DNA of 7,416 bases from Myxococcales bacterium (lineage in GTDB: Bacteria; Myxococcota; Polyangia; Fen-1088): NCBI GenBank assembly GCA_003155465.1, contig PMCR01000165.1, positions 1 through 7,416 of the forward strand, read 5' to 3'. The notes beneath the pieces are model-generated. The model saw only the letters and a program-made list of their open reading frames with translations. It had not been told where the DNA came from and did no database searches. Shown one piece after another: positions 1 to 6,345 of this stretch; positions within the stretch are counted from its first letter, which is position 1; every line of letters begins with the position of its first letter. The position numbers and the translations under genes were made by a program.

Positions 1-326
1 TCGGCCAGCTCCACCGGCTTGACCAGATAGTCCGCGGCGCCGCTGCGGATGGCGTCCACTGCGCCGGCGATCTCGCCATTGGCGGTGACGATCACCACCG
101 GTACCCCGGGCAGGCCGGTGCGCAGTTCGTCCAGGTAGGCCAGACCGTCACCGTCGGGTAGGCGCCGGTCCAGGATGACCAGGCCGGGCGCCTCGCGCGC
201 CGCCTCCTTGCGCGCCTCGTGCAGCGAGCGCGCCAGCGTGACTGCGAAGCCTTCGCGCCGCAGGGCCGTGGCAGCCATGGCCCCGAAGGACCGATCGTCG
301 TCGACTAGAAGGATGGTCACGCTCAC
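1..326 (-). CDS. Response regulator, receiver domain (partial, continues past left edge)
   Basis: Receiver domain of a two-component response regulator, the expected phosphate acceptor of the histidine kinase encoded just upstream. The visible 108 residues start VSVTILLVDDD and hold the full acceptor site: acidic pair D9/D10, phosphoacceptor D53 in 'VILDRRLPDGDG', the conserved T81 in 'VIVTA', and K103 in 'YLVKP'. The output domain lies beyond the left edge, so DNA binding, AAA+ or another output cannot be decided. An NtrC-type regulator would fit the NtrB-like partner, but this is inference. The GTG start at 326 was chosen because it makes a GTGA overlap with the kinase stop and has GGAG seven bases upstream; no other in-frame start lies nearby. 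The 4-nt overlap indicates translational coupling. Confidence 0.93.
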   Translation of the reverse strand, partial: MSVTILLVDDDRSFGAMAATALRREGFAVTLARSLHEARKEAAREAPGLVILDRRLPDGDGLAYLDELRTGLPGVPVVIVTANGEIAGAVDAIRSGAADYLVKPVELA

Positions 327-1957
327 GTCCGCACTCCGGAAGGCAGTTCGATAATGAAGCGAAGTCCACTGCTGCCGCGCTCGAAGCGTAGCACGCCGCC
401 CTGGTCCTCCACCGCTCGACGGGCCATGGACAGGCCCAGGCCGATGCCCTTGGACTTGGAGGTAGCGAAGGGTTCGAAGAGCCTGGCCTCGGCCTCGGGC
501 GCTGGCCTGCCGGCGTTGTCCTCGACCGTGATGACGGCCGTCCGGTCGAGCATCGCCAGCTTGACGGTCACGCGCGGATCAGCCGCGCGACCCATGTCAC
601 GCGCCGCCGCCGCGGCCTCCATTGCGTTGCGGACCAGATTGTCCACCGCAGTGGCCAGCAGCAGGGGATCGCAGGCGGCCTCCGCGGCCGCATCCAGCTC
701 GCTGGACACCGTGACGTCGGCGGCCTCAGGCAGTGTGGCCTTGAGACCGTCCACGGTTTCGGTCAGAAGCGGCGCCAGGCGGGTGACTGCCAGCTGCGGG
801 GATGCGGGCTTGGCAAACTGGAGCAGCGAGGTGCCCAGGTGGCGCAGACGATCAACCTGGCCCCGCAGCACCGAGGCCGGCGCCGCAGCCTCGCCGGAGC
901 CGCCCAGCAAGGTCAGCGCCGCATTGATGGAATTGAGCGAGTTCTTGATCTCGTGCGCGATGAGCGACGAGGCGCGGCCCAGATCGGCCAGCCGCTCCTG
1001 CCGGCGCGCCTGTGCTTCCAGCAGCAAGAAGCGACGGTAGACCAGGCGGACGAACACCGTCAGCATGAGCACCGCCCCCAGTTGCACGGCACTTATCAGC
1101 ACGAACTGCAGAATGAAGCGCGAGCGGATGGGTGCCAGCAACGGATCTTCACTGGCCAGCAGCATGAGTTGAAGGCCGGTTGCGCCCAGCGGAGCGGAGG
1201 CGACGAAGCGGCCCCGATCCAATGCCAGCTCGCCGGCCTGGCCGCCGGCGCTCAGGGCGCGCAGGCGCGTAGAAAGCTGTGGGATTCCCAGCCAAGGCGT
1301 GGCATCGCCGAATGCCACGACCTGATCGCGCTGATCGAAAAGCGCGAGGCTGGCGTCGCCCAGCGACTCGACCCGGGGAAGAGCACTCTGAAACGCACCC
1401 ACCACGCCCACGATGGCGCCGGTCAGCTTTCGATCCCGAATGATGGGTACGGAAATGACCAGCAATTCCTCGTGCTCAAGCTTCAGAAGACCGTAGGCGG
1501 GAGTGCTGGTCTTGAGCAGCTCCTGAAACCAGGCCTCATGCAGCGCGGAGAGCCCCAGGTCACGCAGTGGCGAAGGCTGGCTGCCCACCACGCGGCCGGA
1601 GCTGTCGACAAAAGCTACGCCACGGACGAACAGGGAGGAGCTACGGTGGCTGACCTCAAGCAAAGCCTGCTCGGGCGCCAGCCGCTCGTCGGCCAAGTCC
1701 ACCTCTGGCCGCTCGGCAAGACGCACAAGCTCTGCCTCTAGGATGGAAAGGTGATGCGCCAGGGCATCCGCGTACAGGTGCGCATCGCGCAGCACGCGCT
1801 GATGTGCCTGTTCGCGCACCTCGGCCACGTCGCTGCGATAGGAAAGCAGCGGCCCGACGATGGCGGTGAGCGCAGCTGCGGCGAAGATGATGATCATCTG
1901 CGGCGCAAGCTGTCGTTCGACGCGCGCCAGGGGACGATGGGAATTGGTGGGCGGCAT
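323..1957 (-). CDS. Membrane sensor histidine kinase, dCache sensor plus HisKA/HATPase
   Basis: A 544-residue sensor kinase expected in the inner membrane. Order: first membrane helix about residues 21-40, extracytoplasmic sensor about 41-280, second helix about 281-303, a short linker without an obvious HAMP domain, then the dimerisation/phosphoacceptor domain with H335 in 'IAHEIKNSLNSI', and a HATPase domain. The N box is 'VDNLVRNAMEAA' (N440, N444), the F box 'LFEPF' (493-497) and the G2 box 'GIGLGLS' (504-510). The sensor resembles dCache_1: 'VAFVDSSGRVVGS' near 115-126 and 'ISVPIIRDRKLTGAIVGVVG' near 168-187. The HEIKNSL motif and lack of HAMP are NtrB-like. The G1 box is unusual, 'EDNAGRP' (479-485), where DxGxG is expected. 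ATG 1957 is the first start after an in-frame stop at 2021-2023; no good ribosome binding site is visible. It overlaps the regulator gene by 4 nt, so the two should act as a pair. The ligand is unknown. Confidence 0.93.
   Translation of the reverse strand: MPPTNSHRPLARVERQLAPQMIIIFAAAALTAIVGPLLSYRSDVAEVREQAHQRVLRDAHLYADALAHHLSILEAELVRLAERPEVDLADERLAPEQALLEVSHRSSSLFVRGVAFVDSSGRVVGSQPSPLRDLGLSALHEAWFQELLKTSTPAYGLLKLEHEELLVISVPIIRDRKLTGAIVGVVGAFQSALPRVESLGDASLALFDQRDQVVAFGDATPWLGIPQLSTRLRALSAGGQAGELALDRGRFVASAPLGATGLQLMLLASEDPLLAPIRSRFILQFVLISAVQLGAVLMLTVFVRLVYRRFLLLEAQARRQERLADLGRASSLIAHEIKNSLNSINAALTLLGGSGEAAAPASVLRGQVDRLRHLGTSLLQFAKPASPQLAVTRLAPLLTETVDGLKATLPEAADVTVSSELDAAAEAACDPLLLATAVDNLVRNAMEAAAAARDMGRAADPRVTVKLAMLDRTAVITVEDNAGRPAPEAEARLFEPFATSKSKGIGLGLSMARRAVEDQGGVLRFERGSSGLRFIIELPSGVRT
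334..337 (-). promoter_or_regulatory. Ribosome binding site of the response regulator
   Basis: GGAG on the minus strand, 7 nt before the GTG start at 326 and inside the last codons of the histidine kinase gene. It supports the GTG start and the GTGA stop-start overlap. Confidence 0.6.
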
Positions 1958-2020
1958 GGGATCGTGAGCTAGGTGGATCTCATAGGGTCCTGCGAGGATC
2001 CAGCCAGCGTCGCGGCTTGG
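1958..2020 (-). other. 63-bp gap between lipoprotein and histidine kinase genes
   Basis: No promoter resembling the sigma70 consensus is seen. A weak imperfect hairpin can be drawn between 1974-1981 and 1994-2002 (TGGATCCTC with GAGATCCA, one bulge, loop about 12 nt) without a following T run, so it is not a convincing terminator. Read-through from the lipoprotein gene into the histidine kinase gene is plausible but not shown. Confidence 0.4.
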
Positions 2021-4099
2021 CTACTGCTCGGCACACTCTAGGAGGAGCCCTGCCGGGTTGCCACACGCGAAGCTGCCGCACTTGCCGGCACAGCTCCAGC
2101 CACTGCTCGGGTAGCCACCGGTGCCGGTATCGGTCGACGCCGTCGATGTCCAGTCACGGCACGTGTCCTTGTCAGCGGTTCCCTGGTAGGAGATGCCAGT
2201 CCAGGTGAGTGAATTGACGAAGTTGCCATCACCGTCCTGGGTGGCTCCGCTCTCAATGCTGGCGGGCGCGGTACTGGTGTTCAGCGCCTGAATGACTTCA
2301 GCGCCCGTGCCGACCCTGACGCCATCGGGCCGCACGTAGATAGTCGCTTCGCCCAGGACATCGGTGAGAGCGCGGGCCGAAGCGACGAGGACTGCCTTGG
2401 CCGCTGTCACCGAAGCGGGCGCGTCGGCAAGACACTTGGCGTCTGCCGCACTGAGGCCCGCACCTGGTACCCAGGCCGACTTGGTTGCGTAGAGCTTCTT
2501 GCCCGCTACGGGCGTCACGGTGACCCGGGTATTCGCGCCCTTCATCACGCAGAGCATGCGGAAGGCCATGCCGCAAGGCGCGACCCCAGCATTGTTGTAG
2601 GGCCACCCCGGGCCGCTCGCATGAGTGTGGCCATGCACGGCCATGAGGGTCGAGTCAGTCCAATCCTTGCAGTTTGCCCCAGCGGACGCCCCGCCGTTTC
2701 CGTTCATTCCGGAGAGTGTATGGTCGATGACCCGCCGACCGTTCTCGTCGTATGCAGCTGGGTATAAGACCGCACCACTGGAAAGGGCCGCCGCCATGTC
2801 GTCGATCCAGGGCAGCAGGTCAGCCCGCACCCATCCGCGGGTTGAGCCGAGTAGCGTCACCGGAGCGTAGTTGGTCGCAGCCAGCCACGCGATGTACGCA
2901 TCATTCGTGGCGTTGTTGATGCCTGCCTCTGCCGCGAGGCTGTTGCATCGCGATTGATATGCTAGCGCACTCCCTAGATCTCCGGGGAATGTACCTGAGG
3001 TGACAAAGACGAGATTCGCCGGCAGGGTGTCGAACCGGGCCGTGGTCGAGGTGGCCCCGCTGATCGTTAGGTAGCAGACGCGGCGTGGCCCGTTGGCAGC
3101 ACAAGCGCCGGTCCACCCCGACAGCACTGACGAAACCGTTGCCCCGCTGTTGGTCGGCTTGGCGGTCACAGTAATGCTCGCGCCGGTAGCAAAGGTCGCC
3201 GTGCAGGTCGTGGGTGCCGTGCAGGTCGTGTTGCCCGGCTGAATGATCACGGTGCCGGCGCCGGCGCCAGCGAACGACAGGGTCAGGGTGTACTGCCCAG
3301 TGTCCGTGCTGCCCGCATCCGGAGGAATAGGAACGGGCAAGTCAAATGAGCCGTCGAGCGCCTGGGGCACGTCCGTCGTGACCCCCACGGCGGCCCCATC
3401 GGGTGCCAGAGCGTCCTTGTCTGGCGGCCCACTGTCAAGCAAGGGGCTGTTGCCTGCATCGGGTGGAATACCAACGGCCCGATCGAAGGAGCCATCGAGC
3501 GCCTGGGGCGCCTCCCCGGTGGTGTCCACTGCAGCCCCATCGGGTGCCACGCCAGCGTCGTCCGGCGAGCCACTGTCAACCGAAGAGTCAATGCTTGCAT
3601 CCGGCAAAGTGAGCGGTTCCTTGGGATCGAAAACCGGCAAGCTGCCGGACGCCACCGCAGCCGGTTTGCAGGCTCCGGAAACACAGGTATTTCCAGGGTC
3701 GCACGGGACTCCGATGCACGCCCCGTCAAGGTGAAGCGTCAGCAACCGGCGTTCCCCAGGCAGGAAGGAAAGCGTCGCCGTCTGTGCGACGACGGGAACA
3801 TCGTCCAGATACCCTGTGGCGGTGATGTCGAATTCCACGCCCCGGTTGTCGGACGGCACCAGCGAAAGCTGGAGCGGGAGCCTGGTCTTGTTAGGCTCGC
3901 TTCCCGCAGTCAGGGGAAACACGGCAGAAAGATTCTTGCTCGGCCCCGTGACGTCGATGTGGATGTTGCTCATCTGGGTGGGGACCGTCAGATCGCTCCA
4001 CACAACCACTGCGATTTCCGTGGCGTTCTTGTTGCCTTGTTTGGAACAACCCAGCGGAAAAGCGAACACCAGCAATAGTATCCAAAAAGTGCGTCGCAT
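2021..4099 (-). CDS. Large multidomain lipoprotein with InlB-like repeat and two DUF1554/lectin-like modules
   Basis: A 692-residue exported lipoprotein; biochemical function unknown. It begins MRRTFWILLLVFAFPLGCSK, a lipoprotein signal peptide with the likely lipidated C18. The lipobox PLGC is slightly off consensus (Pro at -3). S19 at +2 would, by the E. coli rule, favour the outer membrane. Order: a beta-rich N-terminal domain (about 25-125), a small Cys cluster (C128, C133, C139, C144), two 47-residue Asp/Pro/Ala-rich repeats (164-257), a divergent InlB B-repeat-like domain (about 268-358, with 'LSGWTGAC'), then two modules of the DUF1554/endostatin-like C-type lectin type (about 362-520 and 533-690). 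The modules carry matching 'NCKDWT' (476-481) and 'TCRDWT' (646-651) motifs and end in Cys-containing strands. An upstream ATG at 4228 would add 43 residues, but this extension lies over the TPR gene and would bury the signal peptide, so the start at 4099 is preferred. It starts 2 nt after the TPR stop. A surface binding or adhesion role is inference. Confidence 0.9.
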   Translation of the reverse strand: MRRTFWILLLVFAFPLGCSKQGNKNATEIAVVVWSDLTVPTQMSNIHIDVTGPSKNLSAVFPLTAGSEPNKTRLPLQLSLVPSDNRGVEFDITATGYLDDVPVVAQTATLSFLPGERRLLTLHLDGACIGVPCDPGNTCVSGACKPAAVASGSLPVFDPKEPLTLPDASIDSSVDSGSPDDAGVAPDGAAVDTTGEAPQALDGSFDRAVGIPPDAGNSPLLDSGPPDKDALAPDGAAVGVTTDVPQALDGSFDLPVPIPPDAGSTDTGQYTLTLSFAGAGAGTVIIQPGNTTCTAPTTCTATFATGASITVTAKPTNSGATVSSVLSGWTGACAANGPRRVCYLTISGATSTTARFDTLPANLVFVTSGTFPGDLGSALAYQSRCNSLAAEAGINNATNDAYIAWLAATNYAPVTLLGSTRGWVRADLLPWIDDMAAALSSGAVLYPAAYDENGRRVIDHTLSGMNGNGGASAGANCKDWTDSTLMAVHGHTHASGPGWPYNNAGVAPCGMAFRMLCVMKGANTRVTVTPVAGKKLYATKSAWVPGAGLSAADAKCLADAPASVTAAKAVLVASARALTDVLGEATIYVRPDGVRVGTGAEVIQALNTSTAPASIESGATQDGDGNFVNSLTWTGISYQGTADKDTCRDWTSTASTDTGTGGYPSSGWSCAGKCGSFACGNPAGLLLECAEQ
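3308..3610 (-). repeat. Tandem 141-bp (47-codon) repeat in the lipoprotein gene
   Basis: Two full units, 3470-3610 (residues 164-210) and 3329-3469 (residues 211-257), plus a partial third at 3308-3328 encoding IPPDAGS. The two full protein units match at 26 of 47 positions with no gaps; the shared cores are 'APDGAAV' and 'PQALDGSFD'. On the plus strand the element 'gc(c/t)(c/t)gcatc' recurs at 3311, 3452 and 3593, exactly 141 bp apart. The composition (Asp, Pro, Ala, Ser, Gly) suggests a flexible acidic spacer that holds the C-terminal modules away from the membrane. Confidence 0.88.
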
Positions 4100-4101
4100 G
4101 T

Positions 4102-4821
4102 CTACTTGACCTCGAAGCAGTTGGGGCTGAAGCCGGCACATGGGCCACTGCCAGAACGGGTGGCCAGAAGGATCGCGGTTAACGTGCCTGCGGCTACCGC
4201 AGCGCCAATCCCGGTCCACAGCCACCACTTCTTGTACAGGGGCCGGCCATTTGCAGCTTGTTCACGCTCGGGGGGAATCGATGTCAGGGCTGTCGTACCC
4301 TCCGCTGGAGTGGGCATGGGGCCGGTTACCCCTGGGCTTGGCGGCAGGGCTCGCTTCTCCACCGGAGCAGACGCAGACTCCCTGCCTGCAGGTACCTCAG
4401 GAACTGCAGGCGCGGCTCGCACGGTGGTTGGCAAGGGCGCGGATTGGCCGCGAAGCCTCTCCATTTCAGCGATCCAGCCCTCCACCTCACGCCGATCGTC
4501 TGGGGTGATGTCCTGGCTGCGTTGCAGATACTCGCGCAGATTGGATAGCGCCGGTTCTGGCCGTCGCAAGTAGTAGTAGCAGGCCCCAAGATTGCGCGTG
4601 AAAACCAGCTTGTCTGGGTAGTCGATGCTCAGGCTCGAAAAGACCCTGGCCGCATCTTCATAGTGGCCCTCCTTATAGAGTTGTCTCGCTTGCTTGGCCC
4701 GGGCGGTGTCCTTGGCACTTAGCGCAGCAGCAAAGGCGGATTCCGTGCGAAGCGGAATCGACAGACAAAGCGCCACACCAATTGCGAATCCCAAGGGTAG
4801 TCTTGCTAGTGAGCGACCCAT
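4102..4821 (-). CDS. Signal-peptide TPR protein with C-terminal membrane helix
   Basis: A 239-residue protein with no known enzymatic motif. A basic N-terminus and hydrophobic stretch (about 9-33, ending 'SAFAAA') look like a signal peptide. Residues about 40-125 form one or two TPR-type helical pairs: 'ARQLYKEGHYEDAARVFSSL' (45-64) and 'NLGACYYYLRRPEPALSNLR' (77-96). A Pro/Ala-rich linker (127-195) follows, then 'YKKWWLW' and a membrane helix (about 199-220) with a short tail carrying C228 and C235. TPRs bind partner proteins, so a scaffold between the kinase and lipoprotein is possible; this is inference. The ATG at 4821 lies inside the kinase gene, overlapping its end by 16 bp, with GGAAGA (4825-4830) just upstream. 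The stop is 2 nt before the lipoprotein start. Tight packing on both sides points to co-translation in one operon. Confidence 0.88.
   Translation of the reverse strand: MGRSLARLPLGFAIGVALCLSIPLRTESAFAAALSAKDTARAKQARQLYKEGHYEDAARVFSSLSIDYPDKLVFTRNLGACYYYLRRPEPALSNLREYLQRSQDITPDDRREVEGWIAEMERLRGQSAPLPTTVRAAPAVPEVPAGRESASAPVEKRALPPSPGVTGPMPTPAEGTTALTSIPPEREQAANGRPLYKKWWLWTGIGAAVAAGTLTAILLATRSGSGPCAGFSPNCFEVK
4110..4113 (-). promoter_or_regulatory. Ribosome binding site of the lipoprotein gene
   Basis: GAGG on the minus strand, 10 nt before the ATG at 4099 and within the last codons of the TPR gene. It helps choose 4099 over the longer reading frame from 4228. Confidence 0.45.
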
Positions 4822-6197
4822 TCGTCTTCCGATCTCCGGTGTTGGGGTGGAGGCAAGGTGGAGGGCTGTCGTGAGGCTGAACGCGACCGTTTCGAAGAGG
4901 GTGGGGAGCCACCGAGCGCGCGTGGAGGCGTCCCAGCGTCTGGTCGGTTGAGAAGTGGGGGCGGAATTTTCGCGGCTATCGGCGCTGGGGGATCCTGTGG
5001 GGCGGCTGGCGGCGGACTGGCACTCGGGCCGGGCATCGCAGACACAGGCGACAGTCCCATGGCTTCACGTCGCGCGGTACCGTGGCCTGGACGAAGAAGA
5101 GCAAACAACGCAGCCCCCACCAACGCCAGCGCCGCTAGGGCGAAGAAAGGCCAGCGTCGAGGTGGTGGTGCGCTAGCAATGGCCTCGTCGCTCGCCACGA
5201 CCCTAACCTCACCGCTGGTTCGCGAGAACGTCGTATCGGCGGGAAGTCTTCGGGTCTCGATGAGCATGCGCGACGTACGATTGGCGACCGCGGGAAGACT
5301 CTCGGCAGGCGAAAGCCGCCTTGTGGCAGACACGGACTGTCCCGCGTCCGCGCGCAGGGCGCTCAGAAAGGATCCGATGTCGTCGAAGCGGTCTTCGCGC
5401 TGACGGGACAGAGCACGCGCAATGGCGTTGTCCACGTGGCCGGGGACTTCGGCAACCAACTCGCGCAAGGGCCGGGGCGTACCAGTGAGGTGCATGACCA
5501 GCAATTCCGTCCCCGATGTCGAGGTGAACGGGGGCCGGCCGGCGAGGGCCTCGTAGAGGATGGTCGCGAACGAGTAGATGTCCGAGCGGAGATCAACGTC
5601 CGCGCTGTCCTTGCACTGCTCGGGTGACATGTACGCCGGGCTGCCCATGATCAAGCCCGTCTGCGTCTGGACGCTGCCGCTCGTGCCAGCCCTTGCCTTG
5701 ATCTTTGCGATGCCGAAATCCAGTATCTTGACTCGTTCGCCGCCTGGCGCGTTTGGGTCCGGCAGCAGGAACATATTCTCCGGCTTGAGGTCGCGATGAA
5801 CGATTCCGGCGGCGTGAGCAGCCGACAGGGCCGAGCCGGCTTGGGCGGCGATGTGCAGGACGTCCGCGAGCTCCAGGCGAAAAGAGTTCGCCAGGCGCTT
5901 CTGCAACGACATGCCGTCGAGAAACTCCATCAGAATGTAGGGAGAGCCTTCCGACGTGAGGCCGGCATCGAACACTTCGATGATGTTGGGATGGCGGATG
6001 GCGCTGGCGGCACGGGCCTCGTTGAGGAAGCGTCGGACCAATTCTGCGTCCTGCGCCAGCGCTGGGTGCAGGATCTTCACGGCCGCCCGACGTTCGATCA
6101 GAGGGTTCTCGGCCAGGTAGACCTCTCCAAAGCCGCCTTCGCCAATCAACCGGACGATACGGTAGTTGCCAAAGGATTGGCTCGTCTGCATCGCCAT
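4806..6197 (-). CDS. Transmembrane Hanks-type Ser/Thr protein kinase
   Basis: A 463-residue protein kinase that transfers phosphate from ATP to Ser/Thr of target proteins. The cytoplasmic catalytic domain covers about residues 12-282: Gly loop 'GEGGFGEVY' (19-27), K41 in 'AVKIL', alpha-C glutamate E60, catalytic 'HRDLKPEN' (134-141, D136), 'DFG' (160-162), 'SPE' in place of APE (191-193), and D206 in 'RSDIYSF'. The Arg before the catalytic Asp makes it an RD kinase, normally activated by activation-loop phosphorylation; S173, S175, T178 and T180 are candidates. A Ser/Thr/Arg-rich juxtamembrane stretch (286-343) is followed by one membrane helix (about 350-368) and a Pro/Ser/Ala-rich extracytoplasmic tail (370-463) with no PASTA, WD40 or TPR repeats. 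The ATG at 6197 has CAGG 8 nt upstream; an ATG two codons in is less well placed. It is the first gene after the promoter at 6243-6271. Its targets are unknown; the downstream genes are the natural candidates for partners. Confidence 0.96.
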   Translation of the reverse strand: MAMQTSQSFGNYRIVRLIGEGGFGEVYLAENPLIERRAAVKILHPALAQDAELVRRFLNEARAASAIRHPNIIEVFDAGLTSEGSPYILMEFLDGMSLQKRLANSFRLELADVLHIAAQAGSALSAAHAAGIVHRDLKPENMFLLPDPNAPGGERVKILDFGIAKIKARAGTSGSVQTQTGLIMGSPAYMSPEQCKDSADVDLRSDIYSFATILYEALAGRPPFTSTSGTELLVMHLTGTPRPLRELVAEVPGHVDNAIARALSRQREDRFDDIGSFLSALRADAGQSVSATRRLSPAESLPAVANRTSRMLIETRRLPADTTFSRTSGEVRVVASDEAIASAPPPRRWPFFALAALALVGAALFALLRPGHGTARREAMGLSPVSAMPGPSASPPPAAPQDPPAPIAAKIPPPLLNRPDAGTPPRALGGSPPSSKRSRSASRQPSTLPPPQHRRSEDEWVAH

Positions 6198-6205
6198 GTG
6201 TGGTA

Positions 6206-6209
6206 CCTG
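6206..6209 (-). promoter_or_regulatory. Ribosome binding site of the kinase gene
   Basis: CAGG on the minus strand, 8 nt before the ATG at 6197, within AGGCAGG (6206-6212). It supports the first of the two nearby ATG codons. Confidence 0.45.
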
Positions 6210-6242
6210 CCTGGGAAACCTTCCCCACGGGCATTGTCGATG

Positions 6243-6271
6243 ATTCTAGCGGGTCTCGCGGGGACTGTCTA
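6243..6271 (-). promoter_or_regulatory. Sigma70-like promoter for the kinase operon
   Basis: On the minus strand a -35 box TAGACA (6266-6271, 5 of 6 to TTGACA) is separated by exactly 17 bp from a -10 box TAGAAT (6243-6248, 5 of 6 to TATAAT). Transcription would begin near 6236, giving a leader of about 38 nt before the kinase ATG at 6197. It lies in the only sizeable intergenic region of the window. Spacing and match are good for a GC-rich genome, but start-site data are lacking. Confidence 0.6.
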
Positions 6272-6287
6272 TTGAGGCTTCATGGGT

Positions 6288-6310
6288 TGGGAACCCGTTG
6301 CGGGTTCCCA
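6288..6310 (-). terminator. Perfect hairpin, probable terminator of the RND gene
   Basis: TGGGAACCCG, loop TTG, CGGGTTCCCA: a perfect 10-bp GC-rich stem with a 3-nt loop, 36 bp past the RND stop and 17 bp upstream of the -35 box. No T run follows on the minus strand, so it is not a classic intrinsic terminator. It could instead be an operator, because as DNA it is also an inverted repeat. A second pair, CATGGG (6281-6286) and CCCATG (6307-6312), could form a competing fold. Confidence 0.5.
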
Positions 6311-6345
6311 TGTGAATTCTGACGGGAGGCAAACCGTTCGGTGCT

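Noticed and set aside
354..1040. 228-codon plus-strand frame of Ser/Ala/Arg composition
   Set aside because: Low-complexity composition, no motif or signal; antisense to the conserved kinase domain.
839..1741. 300-codon open frame on the plus strand, opposite the histidine kinase gene
   Set aside because: Gln/His/Arg-rich product with no recognisable motif. It lies fully antisense to a clear histidine kinase, as expected of a GC-rich codon shadow.
1974..2002. Hairpin in the lipoprotein-histidine kinase gap as a terminator
   Set aside because: Stem is short and bulged, and no T run follows on the minus strand; too weak to call.
4100..4228. 43-residue N-terminal extension of the lipoprotein from an upstream ATG
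   Set aside because: It would place the lipoprotein signal peptide inside the chain, and it overlaps the TPR gene in another frame. The ATG at 4099 has a ribosome binding site and follows the TPR stop by 2 nt.
5796..6275. 159-codon plus-strand frame opposite the Ser/Thr kinase gene
   Set aside because: It runs antisense through the invariant kinase motifs and has no domain of its own.
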